A DNA stretch of 64,000 nt from Aquabacterium sp. A3 (GCF_038069945.1 NZ_JBBPEV010000005.1:62001-126000), one strand, 5' to 3'; counted from the first letter of the stretch, positions 45,064-55,303 are shown. Program-made: numbers and translations. The notes: a model not told the origin generated them from the letters alone.

Positions 45064-45792
45064 TCACTGGCCGGCGTAGACCGCGCGGCGGGCGGACTCC
45101 AGCGCTTCTTCCAGGCGCGCATAGTCTCGCTGAGACTCTGGCCGGCTTTTGTAGTCGGCCAGGATGGCGGCCTCGCGACGCTTGTACTCGGCCAGCAGTG
45201 CGGCTTCACGGGCTTGCTCGTCAGAATCAGGACGCGGCGCAGCGTCGGTCAAGGCTTTTTGGGCCTCTTTGAGGCGCTGTTGACGCACCTGCTCATTGGA
45301 TTCGATGTCATTGAGCAACGCGGCCTGGATCAACACCGCCTCACCCATGCTCAACTCGCCCTGGCGAAGGCGTTCGGGCACACGCTCAAACAACTGCTCT
45401 GCCAAGCGGCGGCGAGCCGCGACGTCCGGACTGTCTTGCAGGCTCTGCCATTGCTCAAAACCACGCTGAAAGCGCAGGTACGTCACGACACGTTCCAGCT
45501 CTTTCTCGGGGTTGTCGGTTCGGGACATGGCCTCTTTCAAGGCCGCCCATTCTTCGCCAGTGAAATCTGCAGGCCTGTCGCCCGACAGGGTCGCTGGCGG
45601 CAGGGTGTCGAGTGGCTGCATCACCGGCAATTCTTTGATGATGCCGGGCTTCTCGGGGGCAGCATCCACCACCTCGGGGGGCACAACCTGCCGCCCTTGC
45701 CACCACCAGACGCCCACACCCAGCAACACGCCCACCACCGGAACCAGCATCCAGAAACGTTTTGAACTTGAGGCGTTTTGGTAAGTGATCAT
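45064..45792 (-). CDS. Hypothetical membrane-anchored helical protein
   Basis: 242 aa: one N-terminal helix (about 12-32, FWMLVPVVGVLLGVGVWWW), then a Glu/Arg/Gln-rich helical domain (RLAEQLFERVPERLRQGELSMGEAVLIQAALLNDIESNEQVRQQRL and tail LEEALESARRAVYAG) likely to form coiled coils. Some resemblance to lipase-chaperone helical repeats is too weak to name it. The start codon at 45792 is the best choice by the membrane anchor. It precedes the PerM gene by 56 bp. Confidence 0.75.
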   Translation of the reverse strand: MITYQNASSSKRFWMLVPVVGVLLGVGVWWWQGRQVVPPEVVDAAPEKPGIIKELPVMQPLDTLPPATLSGDRPADFTGEEWAALKEAMSRTDNPEKELERVVTYLRFQRGFEQWQSLQDSPDVAARRRLAEQLFERVPERLRQGELSMGEAVLIQAALLNDIESNEQVRQQRLKEAQKALTDAAPRPDSDEQAREAALLAEYKRREAAILADYKSRPESQRDYARLEEALESARRAVYAGQ

Positions 45793-46005
45793 GACAGGGC
45801 TGAAACCGAATACAGACAGGTCCGGCGCATTGTGGACCATGCCCCTGGGCACACCGACGTGGGAAAACCCGGCTTCGAGCGCTGCGTGCCGGGAAAGGCC
45901 CCCACAGGCGATAAACTGAGGGGTTTGCTGCAGCCGCGCTGCACCACTCCTCAGCGCCACGTATCGGCCTGGTTTCTCGGCCCCATTTCTCAATCCCGTC
46001 CCCGG

Positions 46006-46623
46006 ATGAACTCGACTGCCCTGCCCCTGCCTGCGTGGATCGCCATTGGCGCCGTGCTGGCCTACCTGATTGGCTCCCTGTCATTTGCTGTCATCGTGAG
46101 CCGCGTTTTTGGCCTGAACGACCCCCGCACGTATGGCTCAGGCAACCCTGGTGCCACCAATGTGCTGCGCTCGGGGAACAAGGCAGCGGCGGTGCTCACC
46201 TTGGTGTTCGACGCACTCAAGGGCTATGTGCCGGTGGCACTGGCCGTGGCGTCAGGCTGGCCCGCCGCGGTGGTGGCCGCCATTGGTCTGGGCGCCTTCA
46301 TCGGCCACCTCTGGCCCGTGTTCTTCAAGTTTGAGGGCGGCAAAGGCGTTGCCACGGCTGCCGGGGTGCTCTTGGGCTTTGATCCGGCGCTGGGCGGCCT
46401 GGTGTTGCTGGTCTGGATCGGCATGGCGGCCGTCTTCCGCTACTCGTCGTTGGCGGCACTGACGGCCTCGTTGGCGGCCCCGGCGCTTCAGGTGTGGCTG
46501 AATGGACCGAGCCTCATGACGGTCGCCGTGGCCGTCATGAGCGCCTTGCTGATCTGGCGTCATGCCCCCAACATCCGCAAGCTGATCGCAGGCCAGGAGA
46601 GCAAGATCGGGCAAACAGCGTGA
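46006..46623 (+). CDS. plsY: Glycerol-3-phosphate acyltransferase PlsY
   Basis: 205 aa, five to seven helices. It transfers the acyl group of acyl-phosphate to glycerol-3-phosphate. The three PlsY motifs are intact: YGSGNPGATNVLRSG, GHLWPVFFKFEGGKGVATAAGVLLG, and RYSSLAALTASLAAP with WRHAPNIRKL. The ATG at 46006 is chosen by family length; the frame is open from 45778. The glutaredoxin gene follows 10 bp downstream. Confidence 0.96.
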   Translation: MNSTALPLPAWIAIGAVLAYLIGSLSFAVIVSRVFGLNDPRTYGSGNPGATNVLRSGNKAAAVLTLVFDALKGYVPVALAVASGWPAAVVAAIGLGAFIGHLWPVFFKFEGGKGVATAAGVLLGFDPALGGLVLLVWIGMAAVFRYSSLAALTASLAAPALQVWLNGPSLMTVAVAVMSALLIWRHAPNIRKLIAGQESKIGQTA

Positions 46624-46633
46624 ACATGGCGGC

Positions 46634-47038
46634 ATGAACACGCCGCCCGCCTCGACAGACCGACGCCACTCATGGGTGTCGCTGGCCGTGATCCTGCTGG
46701 TCGTGATGGGTGGCAGTCAGGCGTGGTCGTGGTGGCGCGGTGACCGCGCGGCCGAAGCGGTGCGGGTGCACAGCGCCCAGGCCGAAATCACCATGTTCAC
46801 CACCGACACCTGCCCGTACTGCGAGCAGGCGCGGCAGTGGCTGAACCGCCATCAGGCGACCTGGCAGGAGTGCAACATCGACCAGAACCAGGCATGCCAA
46901 CGCCTGTTTCAAGCCCGAGGCTCACCTGGCGTGCCGCTGCTGCACGTCAATGGCTTGTGGCGACTGGGTTTTGACCCCGTGTGGCTGGCCGAGGCCCTTC
47001 AATCCAGGCCCAAAACGGACAAGTCGCCACGGCCCTGA
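46634..47038 (+). CDS. Membrane-anchored glutaredoxin-like protein
   Basis: 134 aa: an N-terminal helix (about 14-32), then a glutaredoxin fold with the redox pair C60-P-Y-C63 (MFTTDTCPYCEQARQWL) and the cis-Pro loop GSPGVPLLHVNGLW. The DUF4124-free form with a membrane anchor is common in Burkholderiales. It should act on the periplasmic side. Its last 40 bases overlap the convergent YciO/Sua5-like gene. Confidence 0.87.
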   Translation: MNTPPASTDRRHSWVSLAVILLVVMGGSQAWSWWRGDRAAEAVRVHSAQAEITMFTTDTCPYCEQARQWLNRHQATWQECNIDQNQACQRLFQARGSPGVPLLHVNGLWRLGFDPVWLAEALQSRPKTDKSPRP

Positions 47039-47625
47039 CGCACCACGGCGAGCTCATCGCCACTCAAGTCGATCACGGTGGTGGGCTCGACCGAGCACGC
47101 ACCAGCGTCGATGACCCCTTGCAGCTGTTTTTGCAGGCGTTCACGGATTTCTTGTGCATCGTTCAATGGCAACTCATCCCCAGGCAGGATGAGGGTCGTG
47201 GCCAGCAAAGGCTGGGCATGTTCGGCCAGCAGCGACTGTGTGACCCTGTGTTCTGGCACGCGCAAACCGATGGTGCGCCGCGACGGGTGCGACAGCCGGC
47301 GAGGCACTTCTTTGGTCGCCTGCAGGATGAAGGTGTAAGGCCCGGGCGTGCCCAGCTTGAGCAGCCGGTACTGCTGGTTGTCCACCCGCGCGTATTGCGC
47401 CAGCTCGGACAGGTCACGACACAGCAAGGTCAGGTGATGGCGCTCGTCCACGCCACGCAATCGACGCATGCGATCAACGGCCGCCTTGTCATCGAGGTGG
47501 CAGACCAGTGCGTAGCTGGAGTCGGTGGGCACGGCCAGAATGCCGCCTGCACGCAGCAGGTCGGCGGCCTGCTTCAACAGGCGAGGCTGTGGGTGCTCGG
47601 GGTGAACTTCAAAAAGCTGGGCCAT
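46999..47625 (-). CDS. YciO/Sua5/YrdC-like protein
   Basis: 208 aa. The YrdC fold is clear: GGILAVPTDSSYALVCHLDDKAAVDRMRRLRGVDERHHLTLLCRDLSELAQYA, then GPYTFILQATKEVPRRLSHPSRRTIGLRVP and a C-terminal EPTTVIDLSGDELAVVRQGRGD. It corresponds to the YciO branch rather than the essential TsaC. L-threonylcarbamoyladenylate synthase activity is possible but not certain. It converges with the glutaredoxin gene with a 40-bp overlap. Confidence 0.9.
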   Translation of the reverse strand: MAQLFEVHPEHPQPRLLKQAADLLRAGGILAVPTDSSYALVCHLDDKAAVDRMRRLRGVDERHHLTLLCRDLSELAQYARVDNQQYRLLKLGTPGPYTFILQATKEVPRRLSHPSRRTIGLRVPEHRVTQSLLAEHAQPLLATTLILPGDELPLNDAQEIRERLQKQLQGVIDAGACSVEPTTVIDLSGDELAVVRQGRGDLSVLGLD

Positions 47626-47671
47626 GCCGGCAGGTTAACCGATGCCATCGCCCCACAGGCTGCAGACCGGC

Positions 47672-48535
47672 TCAGGCCTTGACAATGCGGTCGGTCAGCA
47701 CGTCCCAGATGGGTGTGACGGCCCCGGGCAGGTCGGGCAAGGTGCCCAGATCCGTGTGGCTTTCGGCCGGGTCATGGAAGTCGGAGCCGCGCGATGCCAG
47801 CAGCCCGAACTCTTTGGCCATGTCTGCATAACGCTGGTACTCGGCCACGGTGTGGCTGCCGGTCACCACCTCCACACCCACACCACCCAAGGCTTTGAAG
47901 TCCGTGAACAGGGCGTACTCTTCATTGGGTGAAAAGTCGTACCGTGCTGGATGTGCGATCACGGCTTCACCACCTGCCTGACGGATCCAGGACACCGCAT
48001 CGGCCAGCCGAGCCCAACGGTGCTCCACATAGCCGGGCTTGCCTTCGGTGAGGTAGCGCCGAAAGACCTCGTGGGTTTCCTGGCAAATGCCTTGCTCGAC
48101 CAGGTAGCGCGCAAAGTGCGTGCGCGAGATGAGGTCAGGATTGCCCACGTACTTCAGCGCCCCTTCGTAGGCGCCGGGAATGCCCACGCGCGCCAGGCCA
48201 TCGGCCATCTCGCGCGCACGGCGCTCACGACCGCCCCGGGTGTCGGCCAGGCCCTGCACCAGGGCAGGATGGTCAGGGTCGAACCCCAAGCCCACGATGT
48301 GCACAGTCTGGCCTGCAAAAGTGACCGAGATCTCGACACCCGTGACGTAGTCCATGCCCAGGGCCAGCGCAGCGTCACGTGCACGATGCTGGCCACCCAC
48401 CTCGTCATGGTCGGTGAGCGCCCACAGCGAAACGCCATTGCCATGCGCACGAGCTGCCACCGCCTCGGGACTCAAGGTGCCGTCGGAAACCGTCGAGTGC
48501 GAATGGAGGTCAGCGTTCAACAAATGCATGGACAC
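47672..48535 (-). CDS. PHP-domain phosphoesterase (RNase AM/TrpH-like)
   Basis: 287 aa. The metal-binding PHP motifs are present: NADLHSHSTVSDGTLSPEAV, LWALTDHDEVGGQ, TGVEISVTFAG, EAVIAHPARY and SRGSDFHDP. E. coli RNase AM (YciV) trims 5' ends of rRNA and degrades short RNAs, and the family fit is good. The YciO-like gene lies downstream on the same strand, the same pairing as yciV-yciO in E. coli. Confidence 0.92.
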   Translation of the reverse strand: MSMHLLNADLHSHSTVSDGTLSPEAVAARAHGNGVSLWALTDHDEVGGQHRARDAALALGMDYVTGVEISVTFAGQTVHIVGLGFDPDHPALVQGLADTRGGRERRAREMADGLARVGIPGAYEGALKYVGNPDLISRTHFARYLVEQGICQETHEVFRRYLTEGKPGYVEHRWARLADAVSWIRQAGGEAVIAHPARYDFSPNEEYALFTDFKALGGVGVEVVTGSHTVAEYQRYADMAKEFGLLASRGSDFHDPAESHTDLGTLPDLPGAVTPIWDVLTDRIVKA

Positions 48536-48571
48536 ATCCTAGCGCGCTGATCTGCCCTTGTCACCGGAGGG

Positions 48572-48976
48572 TCATCCACCCCAACGAGGGGCGTGCTGCC
48601 GACGCATCTGCGTCTGCGCCCAGGCCTGCACACTGGCCAGGGCCAATTCACGAATCAGTTGCTCGTCCACCGGGCGGCGGTATCGCATCTTGATGTGTCG
48701 CATGCCCTTGCCGGCACCTTCGAGCTCGGGGAACTCGGCCACCAGCATGACACCGTTGAACACCTGCACATGGGCATTGACCTTGTGCAGCACCACCGAC
48801 AACAGGTTGTCGTTTTCGTTCAGGTAACACAGATTGCCCCACTTGACTTCGGGGCGCAATTGAGGGGCCGCAGCCAGGATGGCGCGGTGAATGATCTGTG
48901 CCGTTTCAGCCTGATCGGGTCTCAGGCTGTCAAAGAAGGCATTGATGAGGGCTGGTGATTGAAGGGGGCGACGCAT
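48572..48976 (-). CDS. DUF1801 domain protein
   Basis: 134 aa: SPALINAFFDSLRPDQAETAQIIHRAILAAAPQLRPEVKWGNLCYLNENDNLLSVVLHKVNAHVQVF, which is the YdhG/DUF1801 pattern with its conserved K-W-G and a hydrophobic pocket. Structures of the family suggest a small ligand-binding fold of unknown role. No convincing ribosome site precedes the ATG at 48976; an ATG at 49015 in frame is an alternative. The 282 bp between 48976 and dcd contain no gene that I can support. Confidence 0.8.
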   Translation of the reverse strand: MRRPLQSPALINAFFDSLRPDQAETAQIIHRAILAAAPQLRPEVKWGNLCYLNENDNLLSVVLHKVNAHVQVFNGVMLVAEFPELEGAGKGMRHIKMRYRRPVDEQLIRELALASVQAWAQTQMRRQHAPRWGG

Positions 48977-49258
48977 AAGGGGGGGAACCCACGGATTTGG
49001 TACTACTCGAGACATGACGCCCATGCGTCCCACCCCCTCCCTGGCACCTCGTGAGAGGACCCTGTGGGTGCGCACAAGCCCTGTGACCACCGGTTTCTTT
49101 TGTGATCTGACGTCAACACGTGGGTTCCGTGCTCAACGTCACAATCGAGGTGGCCAGACGGAGGGCATGCCCGGCGTCAATCCCCCATTGTAACGGGTGA
49201 ACCTGTCACCCCATGATGCGTGGTGCTGAACGTCATCTGTGTTATCGACCGTGCAGGT

Positions 49259-49828
49259 TCAGGTTTTAGGCAAGGTCACCCCGCGCTGCCCCTGATATTT
49301 GCCACCTCGGTCACGGTAACTGGTTTCACACACCTCATCGCTCTCAAAGAACAGCACCTGGGCACAACCTTCACCAGCGTATATCTTGGCCGGCAGCGGG
49401 GTGGTGTTGCTGAACTCGAGGGTGACGTAGCCCTCCCATTCGGGCTCGAAGGGCGTCACGTTCACGATGATGCCGCAGCGGGCGTAAGTGCTCTTGCCCA
49501 GGCAGATGGTCAGCACGTTGCGCGGAATGCGGAAGTACTCGACCGTGCGGGCCAGCGCGAAGCTGTTGGGCGGGATGATGCAGACATCGCTGTTGATGTC
49601 GACAAAGCTTTTTTCGTCGAAATTCTTGGGGTCCACCACCGTGGAGTGGATGTTGGTGAACACCTTGAACTCGGGGGCACAACGGATGTCGTACCCGTAG
49701 CTGCTGGTGCCGTAACTGACGATGCGGGTACCGTCGGCGGCGGCACGGACCTGGCCGGGCTCGAAGGGCTCGATCATGCCGTGCTCTTCGGCCATGCGGC
49801 GGATCCAGCGATCGGACTTGATGCTCAT
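49259..49828 (-). CDS. dcd: dCTP deaminase
   Basis: 189 aa. It converts dCTP to dUTP. Motifs: [82 protein letters not shown], and [14 protein letters not shown] with the catalytic Glu. The family extends through [19 protein letters not shown] at the end. The ATG at 49828 is chosen by family length. It is divergent from ybiB with 62 bp between the starts. Confidence 0.97.
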   Translation of the reverse strand: MSIKSDRWIRRMAEEHGMIEPFEPGQVRAAADGTRIVSYGTSSYGYDIRCAPEFKVFTNIHSTVVDPKNFDEKSFVDINSDVCIIPPNSFALARTVEYFRIPRNVLTICLGKSTYARCGIIVNVTPFEPEWEGYVTLEFSNTTPLPAKIYAGEGCAQVLFFESDEVCETSYRDRGGKYQGQRGVTLPKT

Positions 49829-49890
49829 GAGGGCTCCTGTTTGACAGGCGTGATTGTGCGCGATTGTGTGGCACACCGGATAATGCCCCG

Positions 49891-50859
49891 ATGAGCATCG
49901 CCCCCTACATCAAGGAAATCGGCCGCGGCAAGGACGGCGCACGGTCGTTGAGCGTGGAACAGGCCCGAGACCTGATGGCGCAGGTGCTCGACGGCAGTGT
50001 CAGCGACCTGGAGGTTGGCGCGTTTTGCCTGGCCATGCGCATCAAGGGCGAGACCGTTGCAGAACTTGACGGCTTCGTTCAGGCCACGCTGACGCGGTGT
50101 CTGCCCCTGGAGGATGCCTTGCGCGAGGCCCGGGCCCTGGGGCTGCGCGGGGTGGTGGTGCTGCCCAGTTACAACGGCGCACGCCGGCTGCCCAACCTCA
50201 CCGCCTTGCTGGCGGCCTGGCTGGCGCGCCAAGGCGTGGGCGTGCTGGTGCACGGCCCCCTGCAAGACCCGACCCGCGTGACCACGGCCCAGGTGTTTGA
50301 GGCCGCTGGATGGCCCCATGCGCACACCGCGCAAGGGCTGGTGGACTGCTGGCGCGAGGCGCGCCCGGCATTCATGCCCATTGAAACCATGTGCCCAGGC
50401 CTGGCACGCCTGCTGTCGGTGCGCTGGACCGTCGGCCTGCGCAACCCGGGACACACCGTGGCCAAGTTGCTGGACCCCTGGGCCACGGCAGGCGGTCTGC
50501 CATCGGTGCGGGTGGTCAACCACACGCACCCGGAGTATGCGCACTCTCTGAGCGCCTACTTGCAGCACAGTGGCGCGCGCGCCCTCCTGATGCGAGGCAC
50601 CGAGGGCGAACCCGTGGCCGACCCCAGGCGTCAACCCCGATTCGAGGCCTATGCGCAGGGCATTCGTCAGGCTGCGCTGTGCCGGGAGGCCACCGAAGGC
50701 CCGCTGCCTGCATTGCCCGCCCTGCCCGAGGGGCATGACGCGGCCACGACCGCACGCTGGATCCACCAAGCCCTGGCGGGCCAGGTGCCCGTGCCCGCGC
50801 CCATCCTGGCCCAGGTGGACTGCCTGTTGTCGCTGTTGGCCCCTATTGAGCCCGCTTGA
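49891..50859 (+). CDS. ybiB: YbiB/TrpD2-family nucleic-acid-binding protein
   Basis: 322 aa. It has the phosphoribosyltransferase-like fold of anthranilate phosphoribosyltransferase (helical N-terminus [52 protein letters not shown]) but lacks the glycine-rich PRPP loop. YbiB proteins bind single-stranded nucleic acid and are regulated by LexA in E. coli; a LexA site was not found here. The ATG at 49891 is chosen by alignment. Confidence 0.9.
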   Translation: MSIAPYIKEIGRGKDGARSLSVEQARDLMAQVLDGSVSDLEVGAFCLAMRIKGETVAELDGFVQATLTRCLPLEDALREARALGLRGVVVLPSYNGARRLPNLTALLAAWLARQGVGVLVHGPLQDPTRVTTAQVFEAAGWPHAHTAQGLVDCWREARPAFMPIETMCPGLARLLSVRWTVGLRNPGHTVAKLLDPWATAGGLPSVRVVNHTHPEYAHSLSAYLQHSGARALLMRGTEGEPVADPRRQPRFEAYAQGIRQAALCREATEGPLPALPALPEGHDAATTARWIHQALAGQVPVPAPILAQVDCLLSLLAPIEPA

Positions 50860-50979
50860 CGCACGGCAACAGCGTCCAACCCTGGCACTAACCCCAGGAA
50901 ACCCTTGTCGTCTTTCTGGCGCACACTGGCGTTGAATCAGCAACACACTCCTCATCGGGCCCATCCGCCCGACCTTCAG

Positions 50980-51540
50980 ATGACACTTGATCAAGCCTTG
51001 ACCCGCGTGACCGCCGCTCTGGTGCTGGCCTGCCTGCCCTTGACCGCCGCGCACGCACAGAACGCCGCCAAAAAGGAAACCCAATCCCAGCAAACCGTGG
51101 CGGTGGACTTCAATGCCGACGCGCCCGAGATGAAGCGCGCCTTCCAGGAGGCGCAACGCACCCTGGACCAGTTTTTGAAAGCCACGTCGGGCGACAACCC
51201 CAACCTGGACAATGTCGGGGTTCGGGTGCGCTTCAAGTTTGGCCCCCACACCGAGTACCTGTGGGTGATGCCGGTGGGCACCGCCGATGGGCAGAAGTTT
51301 TCGGGCCAACTCAACGACATGCCCCGCAACATCAAGAACATCACGCTGGCGCAAGAGGTGAAGTTCAACCGGCCCGACATCGTTGACTGGATGTACATGG
51401 ACACCAAAGCCAAGATGCTGCATGGCCACTACACCACCTGCGCCCTGATGAAGGGGGCGCCAGAGGCCGATCTGGTTGAAATGAAGCAGCGTTATGGCCT
51501 GGACTGTGTGAGCAAGCTCAAGACCCTCACCAAAAAGTGA
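50980..51540 (+). CDS. DUF2314 family exported protein
   Basis: 186 aa: a Sec signal (RVTAALVLACLPLTAAHA) and a DUF2314 domain (DAPEMKRAFQEAQRTLDQFLKATSGDNPNLDNVGVRVRFKFGPHTEYLWVMPVGTADGQKFSGQLNDMPRNI, then DIVDWMYMD). DUF2314 proteins often appear as small secreted or immunity-like proteins; no role is established here. Its stop abuts the convergent indolepyruvate oxidoreductase stop with no gap. Confidence 0.85.
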   Translation: MTLDQALTRVTAALVLACLPLTAAHAQNAAKKETQSQQTVAVDFNADAPEMKRAFQEAQRTLDQFLKATSGDNPNLDNVGVRVRFKFGPHTEYLWVMPVGTADGQKFSGQLNDMPRNIKNITLAQEVKFNRPDIVDWMYMDTKAKMLHGHYTTCALMKGAPEADLVEMKQRYGLDCVSKLKTLTKK

Positions 51541-54500
51541 TCAGGCATCGGGCTCGGTCCCGAAGGCCTGACGCCACATGGCATGCCAGCGCGCGCGAGT
51601 GCGTTCGATGGACGCCAGCCTGAGAGGGCCGTAACCCCTGATCTCAGCGGCTGCGTTCACCATGTTGCAGATGTGCGCGTGGCGCTCTGGCTGAAGATGC
51701 GCCAGCAGCCTGTGCAACAGGGACTCGAACTCTGCCAGCACGGCGTGGTCCTCGCGCCGGTCCATCGACCACTTGAATGGGTCCAGCCAGCTACCGCGCA
51801 GGCCTTTGGCGCGTGCCAGCAGGCCCAACACCGGGCCCATCCAGGCGCCATGACGCTGCTTGGTGGGACGAGCTGTGCCCTCTGCCGATGAGCCCTGCCC
51901 CCAAGGCCACCACCGTGGAGGAGCCAGGTGGTATGCCATGCGCCAGCGGCCCTCGAACTGCTGGGCCAGTTGTGCCTTGAACTCAGGCGCCGTGAGCAAG
52001 CGGGCCACTTCGTACTCGTCCTTGATGGCCATGAGCCGGAACAGCTGCGTGGCCACCTCGCGGCTCAAGCGCTCGCTGCCCAGGGGCTGCTCGGCGTGCT
52101 GCACGCGTTGCACCCACTGGCGATAGTGCTCGGCATAAGCCGCGTCCTGATACTGCCGCAGGTAATCGGCGCGGCGAGCCACCAGTTCAGCCAGCGGCTC
52201 CTGGGTGGCCTTGGGTGCCCTGCCCGCCCACTGCACCGCTTGCGTGGGCACGCTGAGCCGGGCCACACGCACCGGGTCGTGTGCGGCCCAGCGCCCCCAG
52301 GTGAAGGCCTGCAGGTTGCGCGCCACCTGCACCCCATTGAGCTCGATGGCCTGGTGCACGGCCTGCAGGCTCAGAGGCACCCAGCCCATCTGCCAGGCAA
52401 AACCCAGCATCAGGGGGTTGGCGTACAGGGCATCGCCCAGCATCTGCTCGGCCAGGCGCACGGCATCCAGGCGACGGATGCGGCCGGTGCCCACCTGCTC
52501 GGCCAACACCTGATCACATTGCCCGCTCGGAAACTGCCAGTCGCGGTCTTTCACCAAGGCCGCCGTGGGGGTCTGGTGGGTGTTCAGCGCCACATGCGTG
52601 CGCGAGGCATGCATCACCGCCAGGGTGTTGCTGTGGGCCGCCACGATCGGGTCGCAGGCCAGCACCAGGTGGGCCTCGGCCACGCCGACCTTGGTGGTGC
52701 GGATGGCATCGGCCTGCTCGGCAATCTGGATGTGGCTCCAGGTGGCGCCGCCCTTCTGGGCCAGGCCGGCGGCCTCTTGGGTGATCACGCCCTTGCCCTC
52801 GATGTGGGCCGCCATGCCCAGCAACTGCCCGATGGTGATGACCCCAGTGCCCCCGATGCCGGCCACCACGATGCCATAAGCCTGGTCGCACGCGGGCAAG
52901 GCCGGGTGAGGCAGCTCACCCATGGAGTCCAACGAGGGGGTGGCGGACTGAACGGCACCGGCGGTGGGCGCTTTCAAGGTGCCACCCTCGATGGTCACCA
53001 GCGAGGGACAGAAGCCCTTCACGCACGACAGATCCTGATTGCAGCTGCTTTGGTTGATGCGGCGCTTGCGGCCCAGGTCGGTCTCGACCGTCTCGACACT
53101 CAGACAGTTGGACTGCACCGAGCAATCGCCGCAGCCCTCGCACACCAGCTCGTTGATCACCACGCGGGTGGTGGCCTGAGGCAGCTTGCCACGCTTGCGG
53201 CGGCGGCGCTTTTCGGTGGCGCAGGTTTGCTCGTAGATCAGCACCGTGCAGCCGGCGATGGCCTTCAACTGCCCTTGCACTTCGTCCAGCCGGTCGCGGT
53301 GAAACACCTCCACCCCCGGGGCCAGATCGTCCATGGCCGCGTACTTGTCGGGCGCATCACTCACCACCACGATGCGCCGCGCGCCTTCGGCGTGCAGTTC
53401 GCGCGTCATGGCCGACACCGACAGGTTGCCGTCCAGCGGCTGACCGCCCGTCATGGCCACGGCATCGTTGTAGAGGATCTTGTAGGTGATGTTCACCCCC
53501 GCCGCTATCGCCTGACGGATGGCCAGCAGGCCCGAGTGGAAGTAGGTGCCATCGCCCAGGTTGACGAACACATGGGGCTCATCGGTGAAGGGGGCCTGGC
53601 CCACCCATGTCACGCCCTCGCCGCCCATCTGGCAGACCATGCCCGTGTTGCGGTCCATCCACTGCGCCATGTAGTGGCAACCGATGCCGGCCAGGGCCCG
53701 CGAGCCCTTGGGCACCTTGGTGGAGGTGTTGTGCGGGCAGCCACTGCAGAACCAGGGCGCACGCTCGGCCTCGGCGCCGCTGCGGGCCAGGGCATGCTCT
53801 TTGGCCTCGATGATGCGCAGGCGCTCGGCCACGTGGGCCCGAAGGTCGGCGTCCAGCCGGGCCAGCAGCCCCAGGCGCTCCAGCCGCTGTGCCACGGCCT
53901 GGGCGATCAAGGCGGGCGTCAGGTCGGCCTTGGCGCGCAGCAAGGTGTGGCGCGCCGGGTTGGGCATCGACCACTCGCCGCCCGTGAAGTCGCCATCGGG
54001 CTCGCTGAACTTGCCCAGCACATTGGGGCGCACGTCTTCGCGCCAGTTGTACAGCTCTTCCTTGAGCTGGTATTCGATCATCTGGCGCTTTTCTTCCACC
54101 ACCAGGATCTCTTGCAGCCCGGTGGCAAATTCGCGCGTGATGCTGGCCTCCAGCGGCCAGACCACCGCCACCTTGTGGATGCGCAGCCCCAGAGCGCGGC
54201 AGGCATCGTCGTCCAGCCCCAGGTCGTGCAGGGCCTGGCGCAGGTCGTTGTAGGCCTTGCCGCTGGCCATCAGGCCCAGGCGGGCGTCAGCCGCATCCAG
54301 CACCGTCTGGTTGAGGCGGTTGGCCCGGATGTAGGCCAGCGCGGCATAGCACTTGTGCTCCAGCAGGCGGGCCTCCTGCGCCAGCGGGGTGTCTGGCCAG
54401 CGGATGTTGAGCCCGCCGTCCGGCATCAGCACGTCATCGGGCAGCACGATGCGCACACGGTCGGCGTCCACACACACCGTGCTGGACGACTCCACCACCT

Positions 54501-55143
54501 CCTGGATGGTCTTCATGCCCGCCCACACGCCCGCAAAGCGGCTCAGCGCATAGGCGTGCAAGCCCAGATCCAGGATCTCTTGCACAGACGACGGGAAGAA
54601 CACCGGGATGCCACAGGCCTTGAACACATGGTCGCTCTGATGCGCCAGGGACGAGCTCTTGGCCGCGTGGTCGTCACCCGCCACGGCGATCACCCCGCCC
54701 CGCGCGGCCGTGCCGGCCATGTTGGCGTGCTTGAGCGCGTCGGCGCTGCGGTCCACCCCGGGGCCCTTGGCATACCAGAGGCCAAACACCCCGTCATAAC
54801 GATGCGGGCCAGGCGTGAGGTGCAACTGCTGACTGCCCCACACGGCGGTGGCCCCCAGTTCTTCATTCACCCCGGGCTGGAACTTGATGTGGTGGGCCGC
54901 CAGGTGCTTTTGCGCCTGCCACAGGGCGTGGTCATACGCGCCCAGGGGCGAGCCCCGATAACCGCTGATGAAGCCTGCGGTGTTGAGCCCGTCACGCACA
55001 TCGCGAACCCGCTGCAGCATGGGCAGGCGCACCAGGGCCTGGATGCCGCTCATGAAGGCCTGACCGGCCTCCAGGGTGTACTTGTCGTCCAGCGTCACGC
55101 TGGACAGGGCCTTGAGCACATCGGCAGGCAGAGGCGCATTCAT
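51541..55143 (-). CDS. Indolepyruvate ferredoxin oxidoreductase, fused
   Basis: 1200 aa. It converts aryl-2-oxo acids to acyl-CoA with a reduced ferredoxin-like carrier. Domain order: a thiamine-diphosphate pyrimidine-binding domain (1-400), a TPP-binding domain (about 430-640, GDGTYFHSGLLAI), a Fe-S-binding segment with Cys668, 671, 674 and 680, a gamma domain (about 740-930, GIGGTGVITIGQLLG) and a C-terminal domain (DUF6537). It is the aerobic, all-in-one form found in many Burkholderiales. It is used for aromatic amino acid catabolism, and no paaK gene lies nearby. Confidence 0.93.
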   Translation of the reverse strand: MNAPLPADVLKALSSVTLDDKYTLEAGQAFMSGIQALVRLPMLQRVRDVRDGLNTAGFISGYRGSPLGAYDHALWQAQKHLAAHHIKFQPGVNEELGATAVWGSQQLHLTPGPHRYDGVFGLWYAKGPGVDRSADALKHANMAGTAARGGVIAVAGDDHAAKSSSLAHQSDHVFKACGIPVFFPSSVQEILDLGLHAYALSRFAGVWAGMKTIQEVVESSSTVCVDADRVRIVLPDDVLMPDGGLNIRWPDTPLAQEARLLEHKCYAALAYIRANRLNQTVLDAADARLGLMASGKAYNDLRQALHDLGLDDDACRALGLRIHKVAVVWPLEASITREFATGLQEILVVEEKRQMIEYQLKEELYNWREDVRPNVLGKFSEPDGDFTGGEWSMPNPARHTLLRAKADLTPALIAQAVAQRLERLGLLARLDADLRAHVAERLRIIEAKEHALARSGAEAERAPWFCSGCPHNTSTKVPKGSRALAGIGCHYMAQWMDRNTGMVCQMGGEGVTWVGQAPFTDEPHVFVNLGDGTYFHSGLLAIRQAIAAGVNITYKILYNDAVAMTGGQPLDGNLSVSAMTRELHAEGARRIVVVSDAPDKYAAMDDLAPGVEVFHRDRLDEVQGQLKAIAGCTVLIYEQTCATEKRRRRKRGKLPQATTRVVINELVCEGCGDCSVQSNCLSVETVETDLGRKRRINQSSCNQDLSCVKGFCPSLVTIEGGTLKAPTAGAVQSATPSLDSMGELPHPALPACDQAYGIVVAGIGGTGVITIGQLLGMAAHIEGKGVITQEAAGLAQKGGATWSHIQIAEQADAIRTTKVGVAEAHLVLACDPIVAAHSNTLAVMHASRTHVALNTHQTPTAALVKDRDWQFPSGQCDQVLAEQVGTGRIRRLDAVRLAEQMLGDALYANPLMLGFAWQMGWVPLSLQAVHQAIELNGVQVARNLQAFTWGRWAAHDPVRVARLSVPTQAVQWAGRAPKATQEPLAELVARRADYLRQYQDAAYAEHYRQWVQRVQHAEQPLGSERLSREVATQLFRLMAIKDEYEVARLLTAPEFKAQLAQQFEGRWRMAYHLAPPRWWPWGQGSSAEGTARPTKQRHGAWMGPVLGLLARAKGLRGSWLDPFKWSMDRREDHAVLAEFESLLHRLLAHLQPERHAHICNMVNAAAEIRGYGPLRLASIERTRARWHAMWRQAFGTEPDA

Positions 55144-55303
55144 ACCAAGCTCCCGAGGGTTGGCCGTGCGCGCACCACGCCGTCTTGTGAACGAGTTCGC
55201 CGCACAGCAGGAACCGACAACGCACCCAATCTACGACAAAGCGGGCCGGCTTGTCTGCAGGGTTGGGGCCGGTTTGCCCGCCAAAACCGCGCCAAAAGAC
55301 GGC

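Noticed and set aside
48977..49258. Small gene in the gap between the DUF1801 protein and dcd
   Set aside because: No frame of useful length with a ribosome site or recognisable product. The gap probably carries promoter sequence.
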